Assembly: GCA_029834535.1 (NCBI GenBank) | Contig: JAQMWT010000314.1 | Coordinates: 62,001 to 126,000, forward strand | Source: Chrysophaeum taylorii | Taxonomy: Eukaryota; Sar; Pelagophyceae; Pelagomonadales; Pelagomonadaceae | Length of the DNA stretch: 64,000 nucleotides | Direction: 5' to 3' | Shown here: positions 20,069-30,115 of the stretch, one piece after another | Numbering within the stretch: the first letter of the stretch is position 1 | Layout: every line of letters starts with the position of its first letter | Position numbers and translations under genes: made by a program | Notes under the pieces: generated by a model | What the model was told of the DNA's origin: nothing | The model's input: only the letters and a program-made list of their open reading frames with translations | Databases searched by the model: none

Positions 20069-21346
20069 ATGCTGTCGTTCGTCGCTGCAGCGACTGCCCT
20101 GCTGCACGGGTTTGAACCGTCATCGTACCGTTGGACCTCACGAGTCGTGCGCTGTGGTGACATCGTGGCGGACGCTACTCGAGGAAATAATTCGGAGGCG
20201 GCGAGAAGTCCTGCGCACAACATAGCAGCTGTTTTTTTGCAGCGGCGCCTCGGGCTGAGAGAGGCCGAGCTGAAGAAGATCACATCGGCATCATCTTTCA
20301 TTTTGAACTGCAGCTACGAGGCAGACATCGAGCCGAAGCTCACAGCGCTACAACAACGTCTCGATCTGAATGATGCCCAGCTGAAGAAGTTGGTGCTGGC
20401 CAGGCCACAGGTTTTGAGTTATGATATCAACATTGTGACATCGCTGACGATGCTGCAGCAAAAACTCGGGCTGAGCCAGGCTGAGATCAAAAAGCTGGTG
20501 ATGCGGGTGCCTCGTTTGCTCGGCTCGAACATGGATAGCAATCTCGAGGCACTACTGGGGGGGTTGCAGAGAAGGCTAGAGCTCAACGAGACCGAGCTCA
20601 AGAAGGTGGTGCTGGGATTCCCAGCAGTACTTGCCTGCAGCTACGATGCTAACATCGAGCCGTCGCTTGCGGCTTTGCAGCTGCTGCTCGGGCTGAGCGA
20701 GGCCGAGCTGAAGAATTTAGTGGTGAAGCGCGCGATGGTCATCGGTTGCAGCATTGAGGCCAACATCGTGCCGACGCTTGCGCTGTTACAAAAACGGCTA
20801 GGGTTGAGCGATGTCGAGCTGAAGAAGATGGTGCTTCGCTTCCCGACGGTGCTCGTCTTTAGCTACGAGGCCAACATCGAACCGTCGCTATCGGCGTTAC
20901 AAAATCGGCTCGGGCTGAGCGATTCCGAGCTCAAAAAGGTGGTGGTGCGGCTCCCGGCGGTCTTCGGCTACAGCTACGAGGCCAATATCGAGCCTTCGCT
21001 GGCGGCGTTACAAAATCGGCTCGGGCTGAGCGAGGCAGAGCTCAAGAAGGTTGTTCTGCTGCTCCCCGCCGTGCTCGGGTGCAGCTACAAGGCCAACCTC
21101 GAACCAAAGCTCGCGTTTTTCCAAAGGGATCTCGAGCTCTCGGATGAGTCGCTGCGGGAGTTGGTGGTGCGTTTTCCAACGTTATTAGGCTACAGCCTCG
21201 AAAAACGTTACCGACCGCGACTTGAACGGTGCCGACAAGCGGGCAAACCGCCACGACTTGTATTGGACTGTGCTATTTTACCGGACGATAAATTTGACAA
21301 AGTCCTCTCTCGCGATTGCAGAGTGCGCAACTACGGTGGCCTCTAG
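20069..21346 (+). CDS. mTERF-like helical repeat protein
   Basis: The product is 425 aa from an ATG. About residues 55-385 are nine consecutive 36-residue repeats of the form LGLSEAELKKVVLRLPAVLG followed by YSYEANIEPSLAALQNR. This is the mTERF pattern: Leu-rich helices with a Pro-containing P-x-hydrophobic-L turn. The family binds nucleic acid in mitochondria or plastids and regulates organelle transcription, splicing or translation. The N-terminal 55 residues lack the repeat and could be a transit peptide, though acidic residues make this uncertain. The repeats are unusually regular and similar to each other, pointing to recent internal expansion. No intron is seen. Confidence 0.82.
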   Translation: MLSFVAAATALLHGFEPSSYRWTSRVVRCGDIVADATRGNNSEAARSPAHNIAAVFLQRRLGLREAELKKITSASSFILNCSYEADIEPKLTALQQRLDLNDAQLKKLVLARPQVLSYDINIVTSLTMLQQKLGLSQAEIKKLVMRVPRLLGSNMDSNLEALLGGLQRRLELNETELKKVVLGFPAVLACSYDANIEPSLAALQLLLGLSEAELKNLVVKRAMVIGCSIEANIVPTLALLQKRLGLSDVELKKMVLRFPTVLVFSYEANIEPSLSALQNRLGLSDSELKKVVVRLPAVFGYSYEANIEPSLAALQNRLGLSEAELKKVVLLLPAVLGCSYKANLEPKLAFFQRDLELSDESLRELVVRFPTLLGYSLEKRYRPRLERCRQAGKPPRLVLDCAILPDDKFDKVLSRDCRVRNYGGL

Positions 21347-22226
21347 AGGTTCCTTAAATAGTATGGCGATGCTATGAAGTACGATTCTTGCCCACTGTGA
21401 TGCCTCTCGCGATCGATCAAATTGGGCAATGTCTTCATCATCCTATACGGTACTGTGCGCCCCACATTGGACGCTCGTCCTCCTAATGTATCGTTCAAAG
21501 TCGATGCCGCTTCCGCGTACTGAACGGCGAGCACACTCCCAGGGCCTAACGTATATGTAACAAGTGAAGTTTGTTGCCGGCGGCCCAGTGCAGGAATCGA
21601 GGCGCGAGTATGTATCCCGTTTTCCTGGAGCTATTATCTTAGTTAATTTGGCGGTCCCCATACTTTTTTTCAAGTTCAGGCGGAGGCCAGTTTGCGGCGA
21701 AGTTCTGGGGGCGACGGCGCTCGAGGGTAAATTTAAACTAGATTTCGTGCTTGACAATCTTGATTTGAAAATTGGGGTTTCGGAAGCTACTTTTCAACCC
21801 CAATTCCAACCCTGTTTTGCCCGTCCTTCCGTCACCAGCCACGAGACTTCGTTTCATGCGTGACATTACACCTCCCAAAAAGAACGCGATTATCTATCTA
21901 TCTTCAGCGCGCGCATATATTTTCTGCACGAAAACACCCTGGGCATCCGTCCATGTACTACTAGTAATAGTTGTCAGTTTCGTTGTGCTGCGCTCACCCC
22001 CGTCGTCGTTATGCGTCCAGATGGGACGCGAAAAGGCTGTCTCATACCTTACCCGCCATTCTAGTAGCGGCGCGCTACGCCTCGCAAGCACTGAAATAAC
22101 ACCAGGCGCGCCGTGAGAGAGAAAAAACGGTTCGCGTTTTCATCGCGCGTGTGCCGCGACTCGTGCTCTGTTCCGTGATGACGTGTGTACCTCCTTTCTT
22201 CCGAAACGAAAGGACAGCAAGTCATC
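21347..22226. other. Intergenic region upstream of the H2A pseudogene
   Basis: This is 880 bp with only short unsupported open frames. An ATATATTTT tract near 21916 might be a former promoter element. Nothing else is recognised. Confidence 0.45.
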
Positions 22227-22594
22227 ATGTCTGGCAAAGGGAATGGCGGTCGCGGCAAAGGCAACACCAGCAAGTCGACTGACTACAAAGTAGTCTAGCA
22301 ACTTGGGGCTGCAGTTTCAAGTGGGGCGTGTCGGCCGCTATCTCAAGCTAGGCAAGTACGCGACGCGCGTTGGCGCCGGTGCTCCGGTTTACCTCGCGGC
22401 GGTCCTCGAGTACCTCTGTGCCGAGATCCTCGAGCTCGCGGGGACGACAAGAAGTCCCGCGTATTTCGTTTCCGCGGCATCTTCAGCTTGCCGTGCGCAA
22501 GGATGAGGAGCTCAACAAGCTCCTCGGCGGCGTGACGATCGCCTCGGGCGGGGTCCTTCCTAACATCCACGCTGTCCTCCTCCAAAATCCACGT
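22227..22594 (+). pseudogene. H2A: Histone H2A pseudogene
   Basis: It begins MSGKGNGGRGKGNTSKST like H2A, but the frame ends at a TAG about 24 codons in. H2A sequence then resumes in another frame ([40 protein letters not shown]). A second shift leads to [19 protein letters not shown] and [17 protein letters not shown] in a third frame. No GT-AG intron that restores the core is obvious, the docking-domain residues AARDN are lost, and the normal stop is missing. This is therefore a broken host gene, not a spliced one. Its 3' stem-loop at 22617 is intact, so the loss of function may be fairly recent. A functional H2A must lie elsewhere. Confidence 0.85.
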
Positions 22595-22616
22595 CGCCGC
22601 GAAAGACGCGCTTGCT

Positions 22617-22638
22617 GGTGTTTTCCAACACCACCCTT
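22617..22638 (+). terminator. Histone 3' stem-loop behind the H2A pseudogene
   Basis: GGTGTTTTCCAACACC, identical to the H2B hairpin, is followed by ACCCTT. The processing signal is preserved although the coding sequence is broken. Confidence 0.88.
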
Positions 22639-23026
22639 CAAAAGAATAAGTAAACGGCGCGCTCGTTCGCTTGCTGGCTCGCTCCGAACTAAACGGGTGG
22701 GTAGAATGTTACGTAGGTAGGTAGGATCTTGCGCAACAGCCTTGCCGCAGCAGGTGGATTCGTTGTTGTTGTTGTTGGTGTTGCTACTGGCAAGCCGACG
22801 CCCGGAACGAAGGGAGGGGCACAAAACGGGGGAAAGGCGGGGTACATTGAATCACTCGCGCGTCTTTTTTGGTGAGACGCCACGACGAAGCAGGCGGGCT
22901 ACGCGTACAGATGATAGTGCGATATTGATCGGCGGCGGTCGCGCTATGTCACGATAGGATAATAAATCCATCGTCGCAGGTTGTTGTTCCAAGTCTGTGT
23001 GGAGAGAAGAAGTAAGTTCATCATCA
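22639..23026. other. Intergenic region, H2A pseudogene to sorting nexin
   Basis: Short GTAG repeats near 22712-22724 and a GTT triplet run near 22762-22780. No gene recognised. Confidence 0.5.
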
Positions 23027-24850
23027 TCACTTGACGTTTGGGGTGTCGGCGACGAGGTCGTACCAGGAGGCGGTGGCGTGCTCCGGGGTTTCCGGCGCGG
23101 GGGGGGCGATTTTTTTGTGGTAGGTGGGCTCGGGCGGGGCGCGGGTCGCCGTAAGGGCGAGGCTGAGGGCGTGCCACTTGGCGCGCTCGTCGGCGGTGCG
23201 CTGGAGGATCTGGGTCGCGACCGCCTTGAGGTCGCGCGAGAGGTCGACGGCGCGGACGGCGTGCGCGGCCCGGAGCTCCCTGGCGACGCGACGCGTCGCG
23301 TCGAGGAGGGCCGTCTCGGCGTGGGCCTGGGCGTCGTTGGCCGCGGCGGCCTGGGTGCGCGCGTCGGCGGCGTTGCGTTCGGCGGCGGCGAGCGCGGCCT
23401 CGAGGTCGGCGACGCGTCCCCCGAACTCCGAGGTGGAATCGCCGCGGGCCTTGACGGCGCCGCACGTGATGGTCTCGGCGACGCGGCCGCCCCCCTGGCA
23501 AGCCATATCTTCGGGGAGGCGGTGGGCGATGGGGGCGCAGGCGGCCTGGACGACGTCGCGCGCGCGCGTAGCGACGTCGGGGTCTCGACGCTCGAGAGCG
23601 ACGCTCAGAGGCGACTCGTCGAGGTTGGCGTCGCTGATCTTGATCGCGCGCGTGCGCTCGGCGTTGAGGGGTGCGACGGGGAGCGTCGCGTCGACGACGG
23701 GTGGCCGGCGCGCGAAGGCGTCCGAGACGCGGCGCGCGTCCTCGATGTCGGCGCGGCTAGCCTCTATTGCCTCGCGTCGCCTGTCGCGCGCCTGCGCGAG
23801 CGCGGCCTCGGCGCGCGCGTGCTTCGTCTTGGCGCGCGCCGCGCGGCCGTTCGCGTCCCCCGCTGCCGCCAGGACGTCCCCGCGGCGCCGGAGGGCCGCG
23901 CGGCAGGCTCGCGCCGCGAGCCGCGCGTCGTCGGTCGCGTCCCCGAGCCGAGCTTTGACGACCAGGCGCGCCTCCTCGTCGAGGCCTTGCTCCTCGTCGA
24001 GGACGCGCGACCCGAGGCGCTCGAGGACGTCGGAGGCGCGCTCGTCGGCGTCGGCGCGTCCCAGGGCCTTGGCGGCCGCACCCACCTTGGCGAGGGCCTC
24101 GGCGCGCCGCTCGAGGGCGAGCCCGAGCGCCTGGCAGCGTTTGCGCGCCGCGTCGCACCGCGCTTCCCGCTCGGCCTCGCGCTCCGTCGCGTCGTCCAGC
24201 ACGCGCTGCGCCGCGCTCGACTCCGAGGCAGCCTGCTGCTCGCGCAGCTGCCGGTCCATCTCGGCGTCGACGTCGGTCCACGAAGCGGGCGCCGCCGGCG
24301 GGGCACCTTCGAGATGCGTCAGCTTGTCGAGCGCCTCGTCGATCTCCGCGCACCGCGACGCCGACACCCGGTGCCGGTGCTTCTTGTCCGACATCGCCTG
24401 CGTGAGCGCTCCGGCGGCCTTTTCGAGCCACGACTGGCCCTGGAACGGCTCCTTCCGCAGCTTGACGGAAATGCCCTCCCCCGCCTCCGCTTCGAGCCGC
24501 GGCTTGGCGCGCTCGAACACCTGGTCCTGCGCGTACAGAAACGCCACGACGCACTCGGCGCCTCCCAATTCGGGGTGCACGGCGAGCCGCTGCACGAACC
24601 GGTCCGCCACGCTCCGGCACCGCTCGAGGTACGCCCCCACCCCCCCGCTCCTCTGGGACGGAAAGGCGAGCCCATCAGCACACGGCGGCGCGGGCAGCAC
24701 CACCCCGGGAAACAGCACGCTCAGCTGCTCGCACACCCAGAAAAAGTCCTCCACCCGCCGCTGCACGAACGTGTCCTCCCCCGTCACGATCTTCAGGACC
24801 ACCGTCTCCTTCCCGGCCTTGACTCGCGACGCGTCCGTGCAAGCGACCAT
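23027..24850 (-). CDS. PX-domain sorting nexin-like protein with long coiled coil
   Basis: The product is 607 aa from an ATG. Residues about 15-110 form a PX domain: VQRRVEDFFWVCEQLSVLFP, then GVVLPAPP and GVGAYLERCRSVADRFVQRL. This is the usual phosphoinositide-binding fold of sorting nexins. Residues about 130-590 are almost entirely Ala/Arg/Glu/Asp-rich helix, in the place where SNX-BAR proteins carry the membrane-curving BAR domain. The helical part is compositionally biased, so BAR identity is inferred from position. Expected role: endosomal retrieval sorting on PI3P membranes. The start codon is only 70 bp from the divergent PTPA gene. Confidence 0.75.
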   Translation of the reverse strand: MVACTDASRVKAGKETVVLKIVTGEDTFVQRRVEDFFWVCEQLSVLFPGVVLPAPPCADGLAFPSQRSGGVGAYLERCRSVADRFVQRLAVHPELGGAECVVAFLYAQDQVFERAKPRLEAEAGEGISVKLRKEPFQGQSWLEKAAGALTQAMSDKKHRHRVSASRCAEIDEALDKLTHLEGAPPAAPASWTDVDAEMDRQLREQQAASESSAAQRVLDDATEREAEREARCDAARKRCQALGLALERRAEALAKVGAAAKALGRADADERASDVLERLGSRVLDEEQGLDEEARLVVKARLGDATDDARLAARACRAALRRRGDVLAAAGDANGRAARAKTKHARAEAALAQARDRRREAIEASRADIEDARRVSDAFARRPPVVDATLPVAPLNAERTRAIKISDANLDESPLSVALERRDPDVATRARDVVQAACAPIAHRLPEDMACQGGGRVAETITCGAVKARGDSTSEFGGRVADLEAALAAAERNAADARTQAAAANDAQAHAETALLDATRRVARELRAAHAVRAVDLSRDLKAVATQILQRTADERAKWHALSLALTATRAPPEPTYHKKIAPPAPETPEHATASWYDLVADTPNVK

Positions 24851-24920
24851 CCTTCTGTTTTCGCCAGCCGCCCCCCCCTAGGGTTACGGATGATTTCGGT
24901 GTGATGATACTGGTTTTCGA
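24851..24920. promoter_or_regulatory. 70-bp divergent promoter between sorting nexin and PTPA
   Basis: Only 70 bp separate the two start codons, so both transcripts must start in or very near this space. No TATA or CCAAT motif is evident. Confidence 0.5.
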
Positions 24921-25841
24921 ATGGTTGTCCTTCGCGCGGCCGTTCTCAAGCCCTTGGACCACGCCAAGTTCCTCGCCTCGCCGACCAAGGCGGAACTCGT
25001 GGAGTTTGTTGTAGCCCTCAACAAAAGCTGCTTTGGCCGGCGGACCGCGCACGGCGAGATCTCCGCGCGCATCGCGTCGATTCTCCGTGGCGTCGCAGAC
25101 AAAGTTGACGACTTCCCCGCGCGCGGGGATAATCGACGCTTCGGAGACGCCGCGTTTCGCGACTGGCACGCCTGGCTCGTCGCGTCTTCGGTTACGCTTG
25201 TTGCGCCGCTCGCGGGGGACGCGGCGGCAGCGGAAATCGCGCTTTACTTGAGCGCCTCGTTCGGCGACCCCCAGAGACTAGACTACGGTACCGGTCACGA
25301 GACGGCCTTCGTCGTCTTTTTGCTCTGCTTGTGGCGCTGCGGGGTCTTGCCGGCATCGGAGGTGACCGACGGCGCGGTGGTCTTGGTGGCCTTCGAGGCC
25401 TACTCGGACGCGTGTCGTCTCGTCCAGACGCGGTACGCCCTAGAGCCCGCCGGCAGTCGCGGCGTCTGGGCTCTCGACGACTATCAGTGCCTGCTCTTTC
25501 TCTTTGGCTCCTCCCAGCACTGTGGGGCCGGGAATGCCCCCGCCGCTTACGTCGACCTAGCTGGTTTGAGACTCCTTCCCGACGACGACACCCTCTTCGC
25601 CCAGGGACTCCGATTCGCCGCGGCCTGCAAGAAGGGAGCCCCTTTTTTCGAGTCATCGCCGATCCTTTTCGCACTCGCGAAAAAACCCTGGCACCTCGTC
25701 AACAATCACATCTTCGACTACTACGACAAGGAGGTTCTGGGAAATTTTGTCGTCGCCCGCCACCTCTTGTTCGGCGACCTCTTCCCCGCGACCTGGCTGA
25801 CGGGTGCTGGGAACAGCAGCAGCAGCAGCAGACGGGCATGA
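24921..25841 (+). CDS. PTPA: PP2A phosphatase activator PTPA
   Basis: The product is 306 aa, about the usual family length. Conserved stretches in order: AELVEFVVALNKSCFGRRTA, FGDAAFRDWHAWL, LDYGTGHETAF, GSRGVWALDDYQCLLFLFGS and the C-terminal YDKEVLGNFVVARHLLFG. PTPA binds the PP2A catalytic and scaffold subunits with ATP and helps load active-site metals; it was also described as a prolyl isomerase. It acts in cytosol and nucleus. A short Ser run from an AGC repeat precedes the stop. It is convergent with the PPR-like gene, 59 bp apart. Confidence 0.92.
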   Translation: MVVLRAAVLKPLDHAKFLASPTKAELVEFVVALNKSCFGRRTAHGEISARIASILRGVADKVDDFPARGDNRRFGDAAFRDWHAWLVASSVTLVAPLAGDAAAAEIALYLSASFGDPQRLDYGTGHETAFVVFLLCLWRCGVLPASEVTDGAVVLVAFEAYSDACRLVQTRYALEPAGSRGVWALDDYQCLLFLFGSSQHCGAGNAPAAYVDLAGLRLLPDDDTLFAQGLRFAAACKKGAPFFESSPILFALAKKPWHLVNNHIFDYYDKEVLGNFVVARHLLFGDLFPATWLTGAGNSSSSSRRA

Positions 25842-25900
25842 CGATGATTATGGCGAGTGGTGTATACTACAATAAAGCCCCGTTTCGTGTTCCTTTGACG

Positions 25901-26695
25901 TTAGAACCTGGAGAGCCAGTCGCGCTTGGCCTTTAGCGCCTCTCGCTGGAAGGCCTGGGAGGCCCTCGAGCGGCGCGCGGCCTCCGCCCGGCGCTGGAGG
26001 ATGGCGTAGGCGAGGTTGAAGTCGCCGACGGCTTCGGCAGCAGCTATGGCGGAGTTGAAGCCGCGCGCATCCAAGTCTGCGTCGCGCGCGAGGTCGAGGG
26101 CCTCCGCGTGCTTTCCGGCCGCGCAGAGCGCCGCGACGCCCGCGCCGCGTGCCGCGGGGTGGTGCGGGAAGGCGGCCCCGCGCGTCTCGAAGAGCGCGTT
26201 CGCCCTCCGAACTTCGCCGATCGCGACAAGCGAGGCCGTTGCGAGCGCGAGGTCCGCAGCCGAAGACAGCTGGTCGGCGTCATCGAGGGCCTCGATTGCG
26301 GCGAGAACCTCGCCACGCGGCGGCGAGGCGGCAGCGGGCCGCGCGTCGGGGCCCCTCTCGTCGGCCGTCGCTGCCTCGAGAACCTCGCGGAAAGCCCTCG
26401 CGCGCGCTGCTTCCAGGGCCTGCCGGCGCTGCGCCGAGTGCGAGAACACGCGGCACCGCCTACCGGCAACCTCTAACTCGCACGCGAGCGCGTGCGCGGC
26501 GGCGTCGTGGTTCAAAACGACGTCGCAACGACTCCGCAGCCGCGTCGGACCGCCAACGTAATTCTCGACGGCAGCGTGCGTGTCGAGGGTGGCGAACGAC
26601 GTTCGTATCATCTCGGGCGTCACAGACCAGTGCGTGCTGCACACCACGCGCATCGCGGACACCGTCGTCGTCGCTATGGCGAGGATACGAAACAT
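25901..26695 (-). CDS. PPR-like helical protein, possibly organellar
   Basis: The product is 264 aa from the ATG at 26695; the frame continues upstream only to a TTG. The N-terminus (MFRILAIATTTVSAM) is hydrophobic and free of acidic residues, compatible with a signal or transit peptide. The C-terminal half is Ala-rich helix. A clear pentatricopeptide-type unit (FNSAIAAAEAVGDFNLAYAI) lies near residue 220, with a less clear TPR/PPR unit before it (GVAALCAAGKHAEALDLARD). The central part is unassigned. An RNA-binding organellar role would fit PPR proteins, but one good repeat is thin evidence. Confidence 0.55.
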   Translation of the reverse strand: MFRILAIATTTVSAMRVVCSTHWSVTPEMIRTSFATLDTHAAVENYVGGPTRLRSRCDVVLNHDAAAHALACELEVAGRRCRVFSHSAQRRQALEAARARAFREVLEAATADERGPDARPAAASPPRGEVLAAIEALDDADQLSSAADLALATASLVAIGEVRRANALFETRGAAFPHHPAARGAGVAALCAAGKHAEALDLARDADLDARGFNSAIAAAEAVGDFNLAYAILQRRAEAARRSRASQAFQREALKAKRDWLSRF

Positions 26696-28732
26696 CTTTC
26701 CGTTGATTTTTATCACAACGGTAACCGAAAGAGATCGAGAGCTGGAGTCCGGCCGGCTCCACAAGGCCGTCTTTCATCATGCCCTACGATGGATGGATGG
26801 ATGGATGGATGGTCTGCGAGACCTCCTCTATCGTGAGTTCGAACGATGGAGTCTCTCACGGCGCTGGAACGCCTCATACTCGTGGTCCACTATCGGCCGC
26901 GCTGCGGTGGCCAAGTCGGTCGACCCGTCGTTTGGCCTGTCCAGCGGAGCATCCGTAGCCAGAAGTCCAGATATACATGAGGCCAACCTCGCGCAGTCAC
27001 GTGTGTTGTTCGTGAACCCTCGCGACCCCCGAACCTTTTTACTAGTGGTACCTCGACGACACACACCTATCAACGCCTTCTTCGTACCTGCTGGCTTGCC
27101 AAGAGGAATGTCTCCCTCTGGGCGTGACAAGGCACTAGACAATCACAAAACGTCTATGGTCGGAAGAAGATGTCCTACGTGAAGCGCCCCGCCGCCTGGC
27201 CTATCACTTCTCGCCGCCTACGCACCACCGTGGCGAGCATCTCCTCTGCGCGCACTGGAAATCAAATTTTGAGATATCACGGCCTGCCGCGTCGACGGCG
27301 AGAGGCCCCAGGCCGTGCGTGCGCGTTAGCACAACATCCAAAAGAGAGCGAGAGAGAGAGAGAGAGAGTGTGTGTGTGTGAGTGAGTGGGTGCGTGTCCC
27401 CCCACCCCATTTATTCACGATATCTCCTGTGTAGAAGCAAACTCCAAACCCCATCTTGCCGGAATATTAAACCAGCGGCTCACGGCCCCGTTCCAAACCT
27501 CGACCTCTTCAGGGAGATTGATGATGCCAAGGCCACGGCACAGTGCATGAACAGGATCGCGACGTGGTCGAAGTGCTTGACAATGTTATCTAGTCTGACG
27601 ACGAGCGCCGCAATCGCGAAATAGATGACACGCAAGATGGCGAGGACTCGGGAGCGGCCCGCGTGATTACCGGTGCGCTCTAGGGGCTTTCTATTCTGAA
27701 AGAAACACCACACACGAAACTCTGTTTGCAACTGAGGAGTTCAATGCGTACAGCAGCGTAATGGGGCTCTACCTAGATCGCACCAATGGACTTGGTGCGC
27801 GACCACCTCAAGCACGCGGCCTTTTCTCTGCTCGTTGGAGCACGCACTTTCGACAAGCGGGTGAATTTAGGCGTTGTAGAGTTGGCAATCTGGAAAATAA
27901 TCTCGCGCGAGGGTGTATCCATCCGCATTCATTCCATATTCGAGGCCAGGGCCCCGCCACGATCGACAGCGCCCCCACCCCAAACTTGGGTTTGAGCAGC
28001 GATTTCTAAAACAATGACGACGACGCCAGGGTTCATTCCAAGCGGCCGCGGTCCTTGCGCTCTCGCAGACTGGCCTCCGCCAGGTCCAGCAGTGGTGCGC
28101 GGCGACGGCAGTCGACGCTTCTGGACGTTCGTCGCTCGTCTCCGCGAGTGATTTTTTCTCGCGGCGTCGATAGGACACAAAGTGATGGCACAATGTGCGA
28201 GACATTTTCGTCGATGAGGCTTCGCGTTTAACCACCTCTTCGACGACGCGATGACGCGCATGGAATCACCTGGGCGCCCTAGCTCGCATCGGACGGTCGC
28301 CGCCGGTCGCGTGCGACGCAAACCTCCTCGCCAGCGACAAGCCTCTCGAGGCGCCGCGCGACACGTTCCGGCGATGGATCGCAGCGGGCATGCACATGAC
28401 CGCGGCCACGAGCTCAACGGCAACTTCCGACATCACTCGACGACCTCGGCGGCGCACTACCACAACGCGACTTGACCTTCTTCGAACCTTACTACTGATA
28501 ATAAGAATAATAAGTCTTTCGCCTCGTAATAACTTCAAGTTCGGACATCATACAGCGAACAAAATTTGTGGATCCGCGCTTCCTTGAACATTCGATCTTA
28601 GCGTTGGCACCAACCGTTCAAGTATATTCGAACAAGCATGTGCGCTTCGTCGTGAGACTCACGGCGCCGCCCGAATCTCGGACTCGCAGGTTCCGCGTCT
28701 CTTTCGTCTGCGCTGTAGTCGCCGGTTTCCAA
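26696..28732. other. Two-kilobase region with microsatellites and no convincing gene
   Basis: It contains an ATGG run at 26787-26812 and a GA then GT run at 27343-27387. Open frames on both strands are short and unlike known families. A plus-strand frame at 27786-27995 (MDLVRDHLKHAAFSLLVGAR) and a minus-strand frame ending at 27480 with two hydrophobic stretches look somewhat protein-like and may be gene fragments. It should also hold the promoters of the flanking genes. Confidence 0.45.
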
Positions 28733-29085
28733 ATGCCGCACCATGCACTGACTTGTTCGCGCGTGGGCGTCATCATCTTCGAGTCGACGACGCCGGTGCC
28801 TGTGGTCGAGTCGACGACACCGGTGCCTGTGGTCGAAGACGTCGCCGACATTCCCAAGCCCGAGGAGGAGGTGGTCCCTGACGAGCCCTCGACGCCCATG
28901 TCCTCTGCCGTTGCCGTCGCGGTCGACGACGCCAAGCCCGCTGACAGCAAGATGGACGGATCCACCGTAAGATCCTGTGATGATTTTCTGTCCTAGTAAG
29001 CCATGTTTTTGTACAGGCCATCGCCGCCTACGTCCTCGCTGCTAGCGCTGTTGTGTTCGCCATCGGCAACTTCGGCCCCAAGTAG
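28733..29085 (+). CDS. Small single-pass membrane protein with one 50-nt intron
   Basis: Exon 1 is 28733-28966 and exon 2 is 29017-29085; the intron 28967-29016 starts GTAAGATCC and ends TTTGTACAG. Splicing keeps the frame and adds a hydrophobic C-terminal helix (AIAAYVLAASAVVFAIGNFG) ending in PK, giving about 100 aa. Exon 1 is Pro/Val/Glu-rich with a tandem ESTTPVPVV repeat. A single C-terminal helix after an acidic stretch recalls small nuclear-encoded thylakoid or tail-anchored proteins, but I cannot name it. The frame is open upstream to 28568 from GTG, so the start is uncertain and another upstream exon is possible. Confidence 0.5.
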
Positions 29086-29471
29086 CGAGGACGCCTGATT
29101 TGTTGTGTCGTAGTGGCCGCAACTCCGGCGACCTCGCTTTCTTAAAACGCGTCGGCTGGCGTACTGGCCGGATGCCCTATCCCAAGAGGAGGAGGCGGCG
29201 GATATATCTAAGATTCTCGAGTAGGGGCATCCATCCATCCATCCATCCATCCATCCATCGATAATGGTGCAAAAACTCAGGCTAAAAGGAGGAGGGGGCT
29301 CTCGGCGGAACAGCAAGCTTCCGTGGACCTCAAAGGGGTCGACGGCGGCGGCGGCATTATACTCTAAAAATATGCAGCGGCAGCAAGAAAATAGCACCAC
29401 CAACCTCCACGTGCCGTCTCGATCGAAAAACCGAAGCACGTGTGCGTTGTGTGATCCTTACCCTCATAAAA
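29086..29471. other. Intergenic region with a (CATC)n microsatellite
   Basis: A CATC run of about eight units is at 29228-29259. It probably includes the promoter of the downstream Cys-rich gene. Nothing else recognised. Confidence 0.6.
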
Positions 29472-30086
29472 ATGGGAAATGCGTGGATCATTCTGATGAT
29501 GTGCGTTGTTGGTGGCGCGAGCGACTGCGCGCGCATGGAAGAGTGCGTCTACGGGTGCGGCAGGCGATGCGCCGAGGAGAATGCGGGCGCTGTCGAGACG
29601 TTCGTGCGGTGTCGAGGCACGGGATCGTGCGAAGAAAACGCATACCTCGCTTGCGTCGATGCGTGCCACGAGGAGGAGACAGCCTTGAGCTGCGCGGAAT
29701 TGGCGAGCGCGAGGTGCCACCTGCAGACATACGGACTTCCGGAAGAGCTCCGCGCGCTCGCCACCGAGTGTTCGTTGTTGGTTCAGGTCAGGGACTCGTG
29801 TCTCGCGGCGAACGAAGCGTGGGAATATAATTTGACGACCGGAGACGTTGAGCTGCGCGTTGGGCCGGCGGGAGAACCGGCGGTGGCGTACGCGACGCCT
29901 GCGCGACGGCACCTCAAGGAAGCTCTCGACGATGTTCACAGCCTTGACACCGAGCACCTCGACGAGCTGATATTCCTGTTGGATTTGTACTGCTGGGGGG
30001 ACGCGTGCGACGATTTCCAGACCCATCGGCGTGAGTACGACGAATTTTTGGAGCGGTTTGGCGGGCCGCAACACTCAGACTTGTAG
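29472..30086 (+). CDS. Secreted cysteine-rich protein, unknown
   Basis: The product is 204 aa from the ATG at 29472, chosen because it starts a signal peptide (MGNAWIILMMCVVGGAS). The mature N-terminal half is Cys-rich with a regular C-x3-C-x3-C pattern (CARMEECVYGCGRRC, then CRGTGSCEENAYLACVDAC), suggesting disulfide-bonded helical hairpins. The C-terminal half has one sequon (NLT) and a final Cys pair in YCWGDACDDF. No family is recognised. It is convergent with the FG-GAP/ShK gene, 29 bp apart, with the stops facing each other. Confidence 0.6.
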   Translation: MGNAWIILMMCVVGGASDCARMEECVYGCGRRCAEENAGAVETFVRCRGTGSCEENAYLACVDACHEEETALSCAELASARCHLQTYGLPEELRALATECSLLVQVRDSCLAANEAWEYNLTTGDVELRVGPAGEPAVAYATPARRHLKEALDDVHSLDTEHLDELIFLLDLYCWGDACDDFQTHRREYDEFLERFGGPQHSDL

Positions 30087-30115
30087 ATGAGGAGGAGAAT
30101 TTATTATGTATTTGT

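Noticed and set aside
22997-24904. Long plus-strand frames opposite the sorting nexin
   Set aside because: Arg/Gly-rich antisense frames caused by GC-rich codon periodicity; the minus strand carries the PX domain.
27480-27731. PEX11-like membrane protein fragment
   Set aside because: Only one or two hydrophobic stretches and no conserved motif; too weak to name.
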